Under the pieces are notes generated by a model. The model did not search any database and was not told the DNA's origin. It was given only the letters and a program-made list of their open reading frames with translations. Of a stretch of 64,000 nt of DNA, positions 21,396 to 33,300 are shown piece after piece. Source of the stretch: Takakia lepidozioides (lineage: Eukaryota; Streptophyta; Takakiopsida; Takakiales; Takakiaceae). The DNA is taken from the NCBI GenBank assembly GCA_030704615.1, contig CM060733.1:48796001-48860000 (forward strand). The letters run 5' to 3'. Position 1 is the first letter of the stretch; every line of letters starts with the position of its first letter. The position numbers and the translations under genes are program-made.

Positions 21396-24300
21396 ATGTT
21401 CAAGAAGGCCAGTGAAGTGAAGGCATTGCAGCGCCTCTCAGGGGCCGATCGAAAGAAGCTGCGGCGCAGCGTCCGTGAAAAGTTTGTTCATGCTGCCGAA
21501 GCCGATTTGGACGTCCTTCTGCCTCCCAAGGTTTCTTCTTCATCTGTCGCTCTGCCCACTTGTGCTGTTCTGTTGTTATATAGATGTATGAAATATATAA
21601 ATGCGGCAAGATCGAAGACTAGATTGTTATCGTGATCTACCTACCTTCAGTCCTGTGAAATATGCTGCACTTTGCTGATTGTGAGGAAAGAAATTTACTG
21701 ACTGATTGACCATCACTTCTAAACGTTGGGTGTGACATGCTCTTGAGGGCATATTTACTAACCCCGTCTTGTGGACCCATGAACTTAAAGTCCCCAATTC
21801 CAGTTTCATCCGGTGACAATTCGGTTACAGGGGGACTGAGTGGTAGCTTATAAACGCAGGCATTGACATCAGCCTAGAAAGCAAAAGGACATGGGTGCAA
21901 TCGAACTGTGCGTTCCCATATGAGCTGTTATTTGAGGGGCCGTGTGCTCATGTAGGAGTATGACAGAGACAACTGGTGTTCATTAACCACAGCAACTTGT
22001 TAAGGGGTTATGTTGTTAAGTGGTTATGTTGGTCCATGTTGAACTGTTGGGGAACGAGACATGACATGGCGAAGAGGAAGCACATTGACCTAGCAGACCT
22101 CAATTTGGAGAATGCTGACTATTCACAATGATTTGAATATCAAATTTCGACTACAGTCATCTGTCCTCTATATGTATAGGTGGGTTTTGTCTCATATACC
22201 TGTGGGGATTTATAATTTGGGTCTGTGAAGGCAGAGGTGTCAGTAGCCAGGCTGGTCAACCGTGCCCTTGTGTACGCTGTTGAGGGAGGGCCCCCACTGC
22301 TGTTTGATGTTGATGGCCGCGGCCATGATATATTTCCTACAGGTACTGAACTTAATCCCTCTTTCTCAGTTAGTCTGGGTGGCAGTAGAAGTAGTTTTGT
22401 TGAGAAGCAATGGCCTTGAAAATTACTGAAATGTCCACCAATGGACTACAGTTGGCCAGCAATGTGCTTTTAACTTGAGGCTCCTCTCCAGAAATCGAAA
22501 TCAGTACTGAATTTGAAAGAAAAAGTGTAACCAGCTGTGCTGGAGGGGAGGAGTTGATGATTGCAGTAGCTGTACTGCTATCCTCTAAATGTTTTTTGCA
22601 CTGTTACGGTGATCACTCTCATACACCTTCAGGGAAACCTCTGTACATATGCATGGATTGTGTGAAGGACAGTGTATGGACTTTGGAAGGTGCCAAACCT
22701 CCTGCCTGCCTTCATGCTGAAGGGGGGAGAGGTGTCACGCTATGTCCTGGGTGGTGCGGATCTTATGTTCCCCGGCATTGACGTGCCTGGTGATGGTCTC
22801 CCTACATTTGCGGCTGGTGAACCCTGGGCAGTTGTTGTACCTGGGAACCCATTTCCCATTGCTGTGAGTTTCTTGTTGACGCCCGTCTATGTTGTATTCT
22901 TAGGAGATTGATTGGAGGCATTTGAAATTAAAACTGAAGCTCATACTTTGAAACTGAATGCTGATTTAGAGCTGTACGGGTCAATAAGATCTTAATGCCA
23001 GGAGAACTCAAATCAGGGTTGGTTTTAATTTATGGGAGACTGGAGCAGTCCTGCTGAACCAGTCTTCCAGAGTTGCAGTCTGTAATCTAAGAGTAATCCC
23101 ACTGAGGGGTTGCTCTGAAAGAGCTCTGAGTACTATAGAACATGACCTGGTCTTCTACATCTTGGTAATGGAATTCAAATAACAACGTAAATTGAAGAAG
23201 CCCAGAAAGCAGCTTAAACCCTAAACCCTAGCACCTCAGAAGCGGTCCCTAGGTTGATTGACGCTCCCTTGTTTGGAGATTGGCGCCATTAACTGCGTAG
23301 TAAAGTTGGAGTCTTTGTCTGAAGGGTGTGCTTCACAATAATGCAACTAGCCCCATGTGATCCAAGAGTGATAGGGCCCCTAGCAGATAATCCCTCCCTC
23401 TTTTTGCCTATTGCTGCTGGTTCTATATGACTACTCTTCTGGAGAATGTTTTGCAACTATTAGCTCAATAGTCGAAACAAATAATTACATTGTTCTGTAT
23501 TCTGACAGAAGTCGTTGGGATCTTGCGCAGGTTGGGACAACATTACTGAGTAGCTCTGAAGCAACAAAAGCCCACCTTCGTGGGAAAGCGTTGCGTGTGA
23601 TGCACTACTATCGTGACACCCTCTGGTTTTTCCCTTGTTCTGTGCTTCCTTCATTTCTGTTTGGGATTCCTGTGCATGTTATGCAGTTTCCTTCTTGCAC
23701 TCAGATAAATAAACAACAACATTCACCTCATTTATTTGGATTCCAAGAGTCTACTAGACAGATCTTTCAGCATGCCAGTGGTGGACCGAGTCTTCGCCCC
23801 GTGACCAGTACACTATCTAGAGACCATATCAATGCCATATGATTAGTTTAGTGGCAATGCCCCAGACACGTCGATCAACTCAGAATTGTTTCATTTGCTT
23901 GGCAGGGAGACAGCAGAAGGGCGATATGTGCCCAACGCAGGCTTCATGGAGGATATAGTCGTTGAGGATCCGGCCCTCATGGGAGCACTGCAAAATCCAC
24001 CAGTCCCAACCCTTCCTGGTGCTCAGGGAGAGGAACCAGGCATTCTTCATGAGTCACATGGCAACGGTGTGGATGAGCAAGAGGAGGAGATTGAGGGTCA
24101 GGAGGCAGGCGCACCTGAGTCCGGTGTGGACTGCAAGCTGAACCTGGCTTTTGTAGTCAAAGTAATCTTGGTCTTCTGACTGTTATGGCACTCTTCACTG
24201 GGGTATTTGGCAGATCAGGTAAGTGTATGGTTGAATGAAGAACCATGCATGGGAATGTTGACGTTGTAGTTAAACCCCGACGTGAGACCTTTGCCCTACT

Positions 24301-27300
24301 GAAGGACTGTCACTCCTTGCTGATTGCTACTACACGGCTGACTTAGTTTCTGGTTGGCAATGTTCAGACCAAGGGAGGGATAATGCGCAAGGGGTATTTG
24401 AGTTGAAGGGTTTAAAGATAAGTACTCATAAGACGTTGTTTGCCGTAGCCTTGTGGCCATTGACCCCGCGCCCAGTTTGAGCGGGAACAAAAGGGACAGA
24501 ACCTACCTCTGTCAGGGGCTGATGTTGGTAGTAAGACTTACCTCCATATAAAGAATTAATCCGGGTTTTCCAGATATCCTCTAGAAATCCCTTCACACAA
24601 GCATCAATCTGCTGTGTGTGATTTGCCCAAAAACTAGGCCTCAGGAGGGCCTGGGCTTTTGGCTCAGCCTCGAGACTTTCAAAGTTGGTAAACAGGGGTA
24701 CAGGCACAATTCCCTTAATAGATTTGAAGAGAGCGTCTCTTTGGTGAGAGAACCCCGGACAGTGTATCAGAAAATGAATACTGTCTTCAGATTGCCCACA
24801 CAACGGGCAATTGCACTCTCCCTTTCCTCTCTGCTTCTGTTTGCTGTTCAAAGGTAGGCTTCCTGCCCTGAGTTTAAATTTCAGTCTAGTGCCGAGAGTG
24901 GGTAGACCCTTGAGGTCATCCAAGATGTCCTCCCCCATGTCACAGACTGGAAACAAGTTCAGGGAAGTTTTCTGCCTAACTTCATTTTCATCAGACAATC
25001 TCATGGCAACAGACATGGCTGAGGACACTACAGCCTCTAAGTCAGATTTATCCAGCAGGGTCAAGACTTGCGGATCCAGGTCCAGGTCCTTGAGGATCTC
25101 TTCTACTTTCTTCTGCCAGGACTTAGCCTGTTTGACAGGGCGGTCCTGTCTAAGATATAGAGTCGATTAACTTAGGATATCTGGTGTTGGGCATATGTTG
25201 CAGCTGACCCCACCATCTGACCTTGAATTCATCTCGTCGGGAGCTTAAGGACGGAATGCCAAACTCACCCCGAACAGCCACATTGGCTGTTTTGGAGCAT
25301 GCTGACATACACTCCTTAAGCACCCCCACTTGAATGGATTCTAGAGACTTAGCCTGGTTGGAGTTATCAACCCATATAGCAGATCCGTACTCCAAGGCAG
25401 GTCTAATAACGCGGCAAAGCATGGTTTTCTTAACCTCAGAGTTGACCCCTCTGCAGTGGAAAAATTTAGTGAGCCCCAGAGCTTTGCCCTTGCCAGTTTG
25501 AACAACTTTCTGGATATGTGCATCCCAATTACAATTGGAGGAGAACTCAACGCCCAGGTAAGTGTAGGAAGGGAGGACCGGGATCTCTTGGCTACCCCAC
25601 TGCCACTTAAGATCACTTCCTCCCTCTCCTCTGTCGTTGAATGCTACCACTGCACATTTGCTGACATTAGCCTCTAGCCCCCAAAGATCAAAGTATCTCT
25701 TCGCGCAATCAATCAACTCCTGGAGATTGGTTGGAGTCTCCCCTATGCCTGCAAAGTCATCCGCAAACATAAGGGCTGGTATGGTGGTATCACCCACCCT
25801 TAACCCAAATCCCTCACTTTCCACATCCTCGAGGAGTTGATTGATAAAAACATTGAAGAGCAGAGGGGAGAGAGTACATCCTTGAGCTACACCTTGGTCT
25901 ATGTCAAAGAAGTTGGACTTCTGTCCGTTAACAGTGACACAGCTTTTGGTGTCAGACAATTAGTTTCCTCCCAATGATCTTGTCAGCCACGGAGGAAACG
26001 AAACTCTCCCAAGAGTCCACTGCTCTTTCGACTTCATTTCTTGTGTTAACAGAGCGTGACTGAAGTTCTTGGAGCGATTGGACAAAATGAGGGAGAGCCT
26101 CTTGCAAGGCCTGGACGTACTCAGCCTTGACCTCCTCATTGTGGAATTTTTCTATGCGCCACTTCCGAATCGAACATTTCACAGATCTCTTCGTGGTGGG
26201 AAAACACCTTTTGATCTCAGTCCAAACCAGGAAGTGGTCAGAGGTACCAATATCAGTTCTGTCGATCAACACATTGGCACACTGGGGGAACAAAATTTTG
26301 TCCATTATGATATAGTCCACAATGGAACGTTCCCCAGTTTGGGGTTTCTCACGAGTCCACTGCACTTGGTCACCTCTTGTCCTGTTATTCAAGGTCAAAA
26401 GCTGAAGCTCTTCTAGACAGTTAATTAACCGTCTGCCATTAGAATTCAGCTCGTCCTCACCAAAAGGTCCAATGATATTGTCCTGATGGATCCCTTTGCC
26501 CACCCGGGCATTGAAGTCCCCCAATAGTACCACCTGACCTTTGGCAAGGAACGAAGCACAGTCCAGCTTTACATCTTCGAAGGCCTTGTCTGCGTCAGCA
26601 CTAAGGGTCCCCTCTGTGGGCATGTAAACACAACCCACAAAGAGGTCCTTCGTACTTATGCCGCCCTTCAAATTCAGTTTTAGCCAGATACTATGCTCGT
26701 ACCTCAAACCCTTGTTGATAATTTCACAATTGTCAAACAAGAAATCACGGACAAAGAATCCGACCCCTTTTTGACCGCGTTTGGCAGAGGCTGCCTTGAG
26801 AGTACACATCTTACCTGCCCATTTATAACCAATGACATCTCCAACCAGTTTATCCGACGTTTCCCATGTTTCTTGCCCAGCACAGATAATATCATTAGTC
26901 CAAAGAACTTGTCCCACTTCAAGTTGTTTCCTTTGGTTGGTCAACCCTGAGAGTTGAAAGTGGCCAGCCGCAAGCCAGCCCTTTGCGTGTGAATTGTTTG
27001 TCGCCTAGGTAGCTTGTGATTGCTCCTGGACGGCCAACCGTTCTGCAAAGGGGGGACAGTTACCCCATGTGTAGATTTTGCTCGTCTTGTGTAAACTTTG
27101 AGAATTGGTAAACCATTCAGGGTACCAAATCTTTCAGTTACACGACGCACAGGCTCCGCACACATAGGGGCAGATTGTCCGTCAGACTGCTTGGGGACAA
27201 TTACCCCGTGTATAGATTTTGCTCGTCTTGTGTAGACTTTGAGGATTGGTAAACCATTTAGAGTACCAAATCCTTCAGTTACACGTCGTTCAGGCTCTGC

Positions 27301-30300
27301 ACACTTAGGGACAGATTGTCCATCTGACGGCTTGGGGACAATTACCCCGTGTATAGAATTTGTTCGTCTTGTGTAAACCTTGAGGATTGGTAAACCATTC
27401 AGAGTACCAAATCCTTCAGATTCAGGACGTTCAGGTTCCGTACACTTAGGGGCATCTTGTCCTTCTGGCTGTTTGGATTCAACCTCATCCAGAGCATCAA
27501 ACCGATTAGAAACTCTCAAGTTGAAGTCCTTGCCCTTGGTTGTCTTCCTAGAGCGCCCCATTGAATCACCAATGTCTAAGACCGCTCTCCAGCCAGTCAA
27601 GGGACGAACTTCTTTGAGATTGAATTGATGCGGGACTCTATTAGAAGCACTTTTGGTCATTGCAACCTTCAACGTACCCCTGTTATCAAGTCTCGAGATG
27701 GTACCATTAGCCATGAAATCCAAGCCTAAGCTAGAGCATGTAGTTTTAAAGGACACATCGTCCATCCTGGGATTCACCCCAAAAACTACACATGAAGCCC
27801 TAGATTTGGCATAAGTAACCAATTCCCAGGGATCACCCTGAGGAGTGTTGATGTTGATAGGAGCTAAATTTTTGATTGTTTTCGCAGGCCATAAGTTTAA
27901 GCACAGGAACCAACCCGAGCCCAAGTGCTGAGTATGCTAGACAGAGCATATGACTGCCCAATTTGGGCGGAGGGGCTGCCCCCAAGCGGTAGGAGTCCGC
28001 TTGTTACCATTCAGAGATCACACTCCAGGGAGTTGCAGGGAATGGCCCGTGTAGGCATATTCTAAAGAGGGGAAGGCCCCAAGCTTTCCAACTAAATCCA
28101 ATGCACTACCTTACCTGAAGCAAAGCGCTTCAGGTCGAAACAAACAAGGACACGAGGTCACAAGGCCGGCATTTAGTCACAGAGACATTAATGTACTCCC
28201 GTTTCAAGTCCACCCAATGTCAATAGGCTTCCTAGAGGACAGGGAGAAGGTTTAAAGATAAGTGATGGAGTGGCAGGCGAGACTGCTGGGGAGGAGGTGG
28301 GGGCTGGAGTGACCCTGACAGGGGAGGAGATGGACACGTTACTTGATAAGTGCTTGCTGCAGGCATTGCATACAACGGTCAAGGACAAGGATTTGCCTAT
28401 GTCGGGTAGCACTCTGTGGTACGTCGTTGTTGCCCATTTTCTTTTGTCTACATGACTCATACCATTGTGACACTCCATTTTTTGGCTACAAATGAACAGA
28501 GCAAGCGTCGGAGTGATTTATCTAGGATGCACAAGTGTAGGATTATGAGATTGTATCAGTATTCGCAACTGTTGGCTGCAAGGCTGTAACTGTGGAAACC
28601 TTACTAAACCTTCAATGTAGAATGGTAGTACCATCTGATTCTACCCCGGGTATTCCATTGCATCTATTGCCAGTTTGTGTTTTGGGACTTGCATGGATCT
28701 AAGGTTTAGCCCTGATCAAGGTCTGGGATGAAACAGGTCAGGCCACATTCTTGCATGCAGACCACCAGGGAGCACACTGGATATTAAGAAGTCGTCCCAT
28801 AAGAAACTCTCTAAGTGGCTCCAAGCCAAAGCTACCGCTGGTTGGGTCAGTCTCTCTTGTCACTTTTTCCCGTCCTTATGCTGTGTTATCACGAGGAGAT
28901 GGGGGAAGACCCCCCATCAGACTTATAAAACCCAAATCTTGATCAACCTTGGCAATTCCCTCTATTTACCAATGTCTAAAGAGAAGTGTGCGTGACCCCC
29001 AGATCATACTCTCTTTCTCTTCCATCATCCTCTCAGGGCAGTGGTCATTAGTGTCGTGGGCATTATTTGGACCAAAGTGCATCTCCTTTTGTTCACTTAG
29101 GTTTGGAAAACAAGAGGTGCACTTAGTTCCAAGATACTCCATTTGTAGAAACTTGTGCTTCCTTTTCCTGTAAACCTGGGTTGACAGTAGTAGGTTGGGA
29201 CAAGTAAATGAAGGGCCAAAATTGTTGCATTGTTGTACCATGTTGGAGACCCTTCAGGTTGTTGAAATGTGGGTTGTTGTATCACTGAAGATCACATCGA
29301 AGGAAGACAAGCATCGTAAGGAGGTGATGTTGACAGGTGTGAATAGAGGACATCCTGACTACCAAGCGTTTCGGCCCGAGAAAAAGGTTCTTCCTCCGGA
29401 GGGCACTAGTGCATTGCCAGCTGGCAATGATGTCAATCAGACTCAGATGGCAACGGTCAGTGTTGGGTCAAGTTTCATTCTTGTTGAATGTGCAGTGATT
29501 GAGCAGGAAATACATCCCACTTAAAAACCCTGAGGATCATTACGGTAGGGATCTGGTTTGATAAGGTTGCACCAGTATTTCATGCTGTGCTCTGTTTGAG
29601 CAACATGTCCAAACAGTCAAGGACATCTAGACCTGTATGAATTGTTTCCACCTGGCAATGTATCACCATTTGGTGCATGCTCTTGAACAGTGTGGAGTCA
29701 CGTGTCTGATGGGCAATGAGTTGTGGCAGGTGGAGGTGATAGAAGTCTTCAAACCAACAATTCATGTTGTCCCTGTGTTTGAGGCTGTGGGTGCTGACTC
29801 CAGTAAATACTATACAGCTCCTGAGGCCACTGAGGTAGTGAATGCGTACGTGGAGAAGCAAAAGCTTGTGAAAGTCACAGATCGGGCAGTGGTGGTTTTA
29901 GATTTCACACTATGTGATGCACTCTACAAGGGCACTGTGAAGAAGGGGAGCACTTATCCTACCGAGATTCAGGAGCGGGATCTAGGCTTAACGTTTGTGG
30001 GCCGTATGCAAGCCCACCACAAGGTCTCAAGGGGGCCTGAGTCGGCTGTGCGTAAGGGGGTCTTGAAAAGTGTGCAAATTATGACAGAGAGGCGGCAAGG
30101 CAATAAGAAAGTGACACGCGTTTCAGGCATGGAGTCGTTCCTTGTTGATGCTGATGTCCTAGCGACAGAGCTCCAGAAGAAGTTTGCTTGCAGCACCTCC
30201 GTCGCAGAGCTTCCTGGTGAGTGAACATTTCCGTTGAGTTGGGGAATAGTCAAGAGGTCCTTCTGTATTTGAGCAGAAAATTGTGAAAGTGAGTTCTACT

Positions 30301-33300
30301 TAATGCCGCTAACTCCCAGATTCCTGCTTTAGTTATAACCTGAGCCAAGTTTTTTGACCAGTAAACTGACCCTAAGCCACCATATGGTATGAAGGTTGAA
30401 CAAACAGGAAAGATCACTAAAATGTGGGGGACTCTTGAGAGACCAGTTTGAGCATCAAGTACAGTCAGTATCTATTTCAGTAGGGGATGTGGGGGGGTTC
30501 CAGTATGTGTGTGTGTGGGAAGAGATTGTACTCATAAGACGTTGTTTGCCGTAGCCTTGTGGCCATTGACCCCGCGCCCAGTTTGAGCGGGAACAAAAGG
30601 GACAGAACCTACCTCTGTCAGGGGCTGACGTTGGTAGTAAGACTTACCTTCATATAAAGAATTAATCCGGGTTTTCCAGATATCCTCTAGAAATCCCTTC
30701 ACACAAGCATCAATCTGCTGTGTGTGATTTGCCCAAAAACTAGGCCTCAGGAGGGCCTGGGTTTTTGGCTCAGCCTCGAGACTTTCAAAGTTGGTAAACA
30801 GGGGTACAGGCACAATTCCCTTGATAGAGTTGAAGAGAGCGTCTCTTTGGTGAGAGAACCCCGGACAGTGTATCAGAAAATGAATACTGTCTTCAGATTG
30901 CCCACACAATGGGCAATTGCACTCTCCCTTTCCTCTCTGCTTCTGTTTGCTGTTCAAAGGTAGGCTTCCTGCCCCGAGTTTAAATTTCAGTCTAGTGCCG
31001 AGAGTGGGTAGACCCTTGAGGTCATCCAAGATGTCCTCCCCCATGTCACTGACTGCAAACAAGTTCAGGGAGGTTTTCTGCCTAACTTCATTTTCATCAG
31101 ACAGTCGGACACTACAGCCTCTAAATCAGATTTATCCAGCAGGGTCAAGACTTGCGGATCCAGGTCCAGGACCTTGAGGATCTCTTCTACTCTTCTCTGC
31201 CAGGACTTAGCCTGTTTGACAGGGCGGTCCTGTTTCCAAGATATAGAGTCGATTAACTTAGGATATCTGGTGTTGGGCATATGTTGCAGCTGACCCCACC
31301 ATCTGACCTTGAATTCATCTCGTCGGGAGCTTAAGGACGGAATGCCAAACTCACCCCGAACAGCCACATTGGCTGTTTTGGAGCATGCTGACATACACTC
31401 CTTAAGCACCCCCACTTGAATGGATTCTAGAGACTTAGCCTGGTTGGAGTTATCAACCCATATAGCAGATCCGTACTCCAAGGCAGGTCTAATAACGCGG
31501 CAAAGCATGGTTTTCTTAACCTCAGAGTTGACCCCTCTGCAGTGGAAAAATTTAGTGAGCCCCAGAGCTTTGCCCTTGCCAGTTTGAACAACTTTCCGGA
31601 TATGTGCATCCCAATTACAATTGGAGGAGAACTCAACGCCCAGGTAAGTGTAGGAAGGGAGGACCGGGATCTCTTGGCTACCCCACTGCCACTTAAGATC
31701 ACTTCCTCCCTCTCCTCTGTCGTTGAATGCTACCACTGCACATTTGCTGACATTAGCCTCTAGCCCCCAAAGATCAAAGTATCTCTTCGCGCAATCAATC
31801 AACTCCTGGAGATTGGTTGGAGTCTCCCCTATGCCTGCAAAGTCATCCGCAAACATAAGGGCTGGTATGGTGGTATCACCCACCCTTAACCCAAATCCCT
31901 CACTTTCCACATCCTCGAGGAGTTGATTGATAAAAACATTGAAGAGCAGAGGGGAGAGAGTACATCCTTGAGCTACACCTTGGTCTATGTCAAAGAAGTT
32001 GGACTTCTGTCCGTTAACAGTGACACAGCTTTTGGTGTGAGCATACAAGTTGTGGACAACTCTCCACCTCTTTCCCTTGATCCCACAAGACCAGAGGCGG
32101 AACCATAGGCCATCTCTCCACACTGTGTCATAAGCCTTTTTGACATCCAGGAAAAAGACATAAGTGGGTTTCCCTTCTTTTTTCCTTCCCTGGGTAATCT
32201 GGCTTAGAGTGAAGATATGATCCACACAGCCCCTGTTTCGCCGAAAGCCAGCTTGGCCTTCGTGGAAACAACCTCTAGACTCCAGATCAACCTCGAGACG
32301 AGTACTTATAACTCTGCAGAATGTCTTGCCAACAGCATTGAGGAGCGTGATGCTACGGTAGTTCCCCGGTTCTTCTCTGTCACCCTTCTTGTATAGATTG
32401 ACAATGACCCCCTGTCGCCAGCGAAAGGGGATCATTTCAGTCTTCCAGATAAGGTTAAAGAGGAGAACTAGGGCCTCTATCATGGGATCGCCACCGTGCT
32501 TGATAAGCTCGTTGACAATTCCATCAGGTCCACCAGCTTTATATCCATTTAAATGTTCAGTTGCTTCCACAATCTCAGAAGAACTAATGGGAGTGTTATA
32601 AGCCATTGAAATATACTCCAGTTCATCAGGGCTGTTGTGAATCATAGGAACAGTTTTTCCAACTGTGTCCCTCCATTCAGCAGAAGACCCCTCACTGCTA
32701 GACCTAGAAGTTCTGCCAAGGATACTGTAGTGAGTTTCAAAGGTTTTGACAATGTCAACCGATGAAGTCACCACTGCACCTTTAGTAGTCTTCAGCGCTT
32801 GTACTTGCTGACCGTTTTTAGGCTTGTACAAACGTTGAAGGGCCAACCAGAATTTCTTGTCATTACCACCATGGTGATTTGAGTTTATTTCACTGTATAA
32901 CTTGTCCCAGTATAATTTCTTCTGAGACCTAACAAGCTGATTGATATCTTTACGGAGCTGGTAGTACCTCGCCCACAATTCTCTGTTGGTTTTCAAATTG
33001 CAGCACTCTTTATAAAGGGCTCGTCTCTCAGCTATCTTGAGTTTGATCTCATTGGTCCACCAATTAACAGCTCTACCGCAGACAATTAGTTTCCTCCCAA
33101 TGATCTTGTCAGCCGCAGAGGAGACAAAACTCTCCCAAGCATCCACTGCTCTTTCGACTTCATTTCTTGCATTGTCAGCGCGAGACTGAAGGTCTTGGAG
33201 CGATTGGACAAAATGAGGGAGAGCCTCTTGCAAGGCCTGGACGTACTCAGCCTTGACCTCCTCATTATGGAATTTTTCTATGCGCCACTTCCGAATCGAA

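Larger units (their letters stand above)
24424..28248 (-). mobile_element. LINE A: non-LTR retrotransposon in eIF2D intron 5
   Basis: 3,825 bp, antisense to eIF2D and bounded by a perfect 15-bp duplication. It shares high identity with LINE B (30529-34951) but extends about 440 bp further at its 5' end. It lacks 1,040 bp that LINE B has (B positions 32039-33078), which removes the linker and the first reverse-transcriptase blocks. The 3' end is CTTATGAGTA with no poly(A) tail. A CCTGAAGC/GCTTCAGG hairpin lies near its 5' end at 28114-28134. Confidence 0.93.

Noticed and set aside
25940-25970. LINE A as a retro-copied spliced form of LINE B
   Set aside because: The sequence missing from A begins CGGT and ends CTC on the coding strand, not GT...AG, so it is a deletion.
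31723-32108. Plus-strand frames across LINE B and LINE A
   Set aside because: Shadows of the antisense reverse transcriptase, duplicated only because the LINE is.
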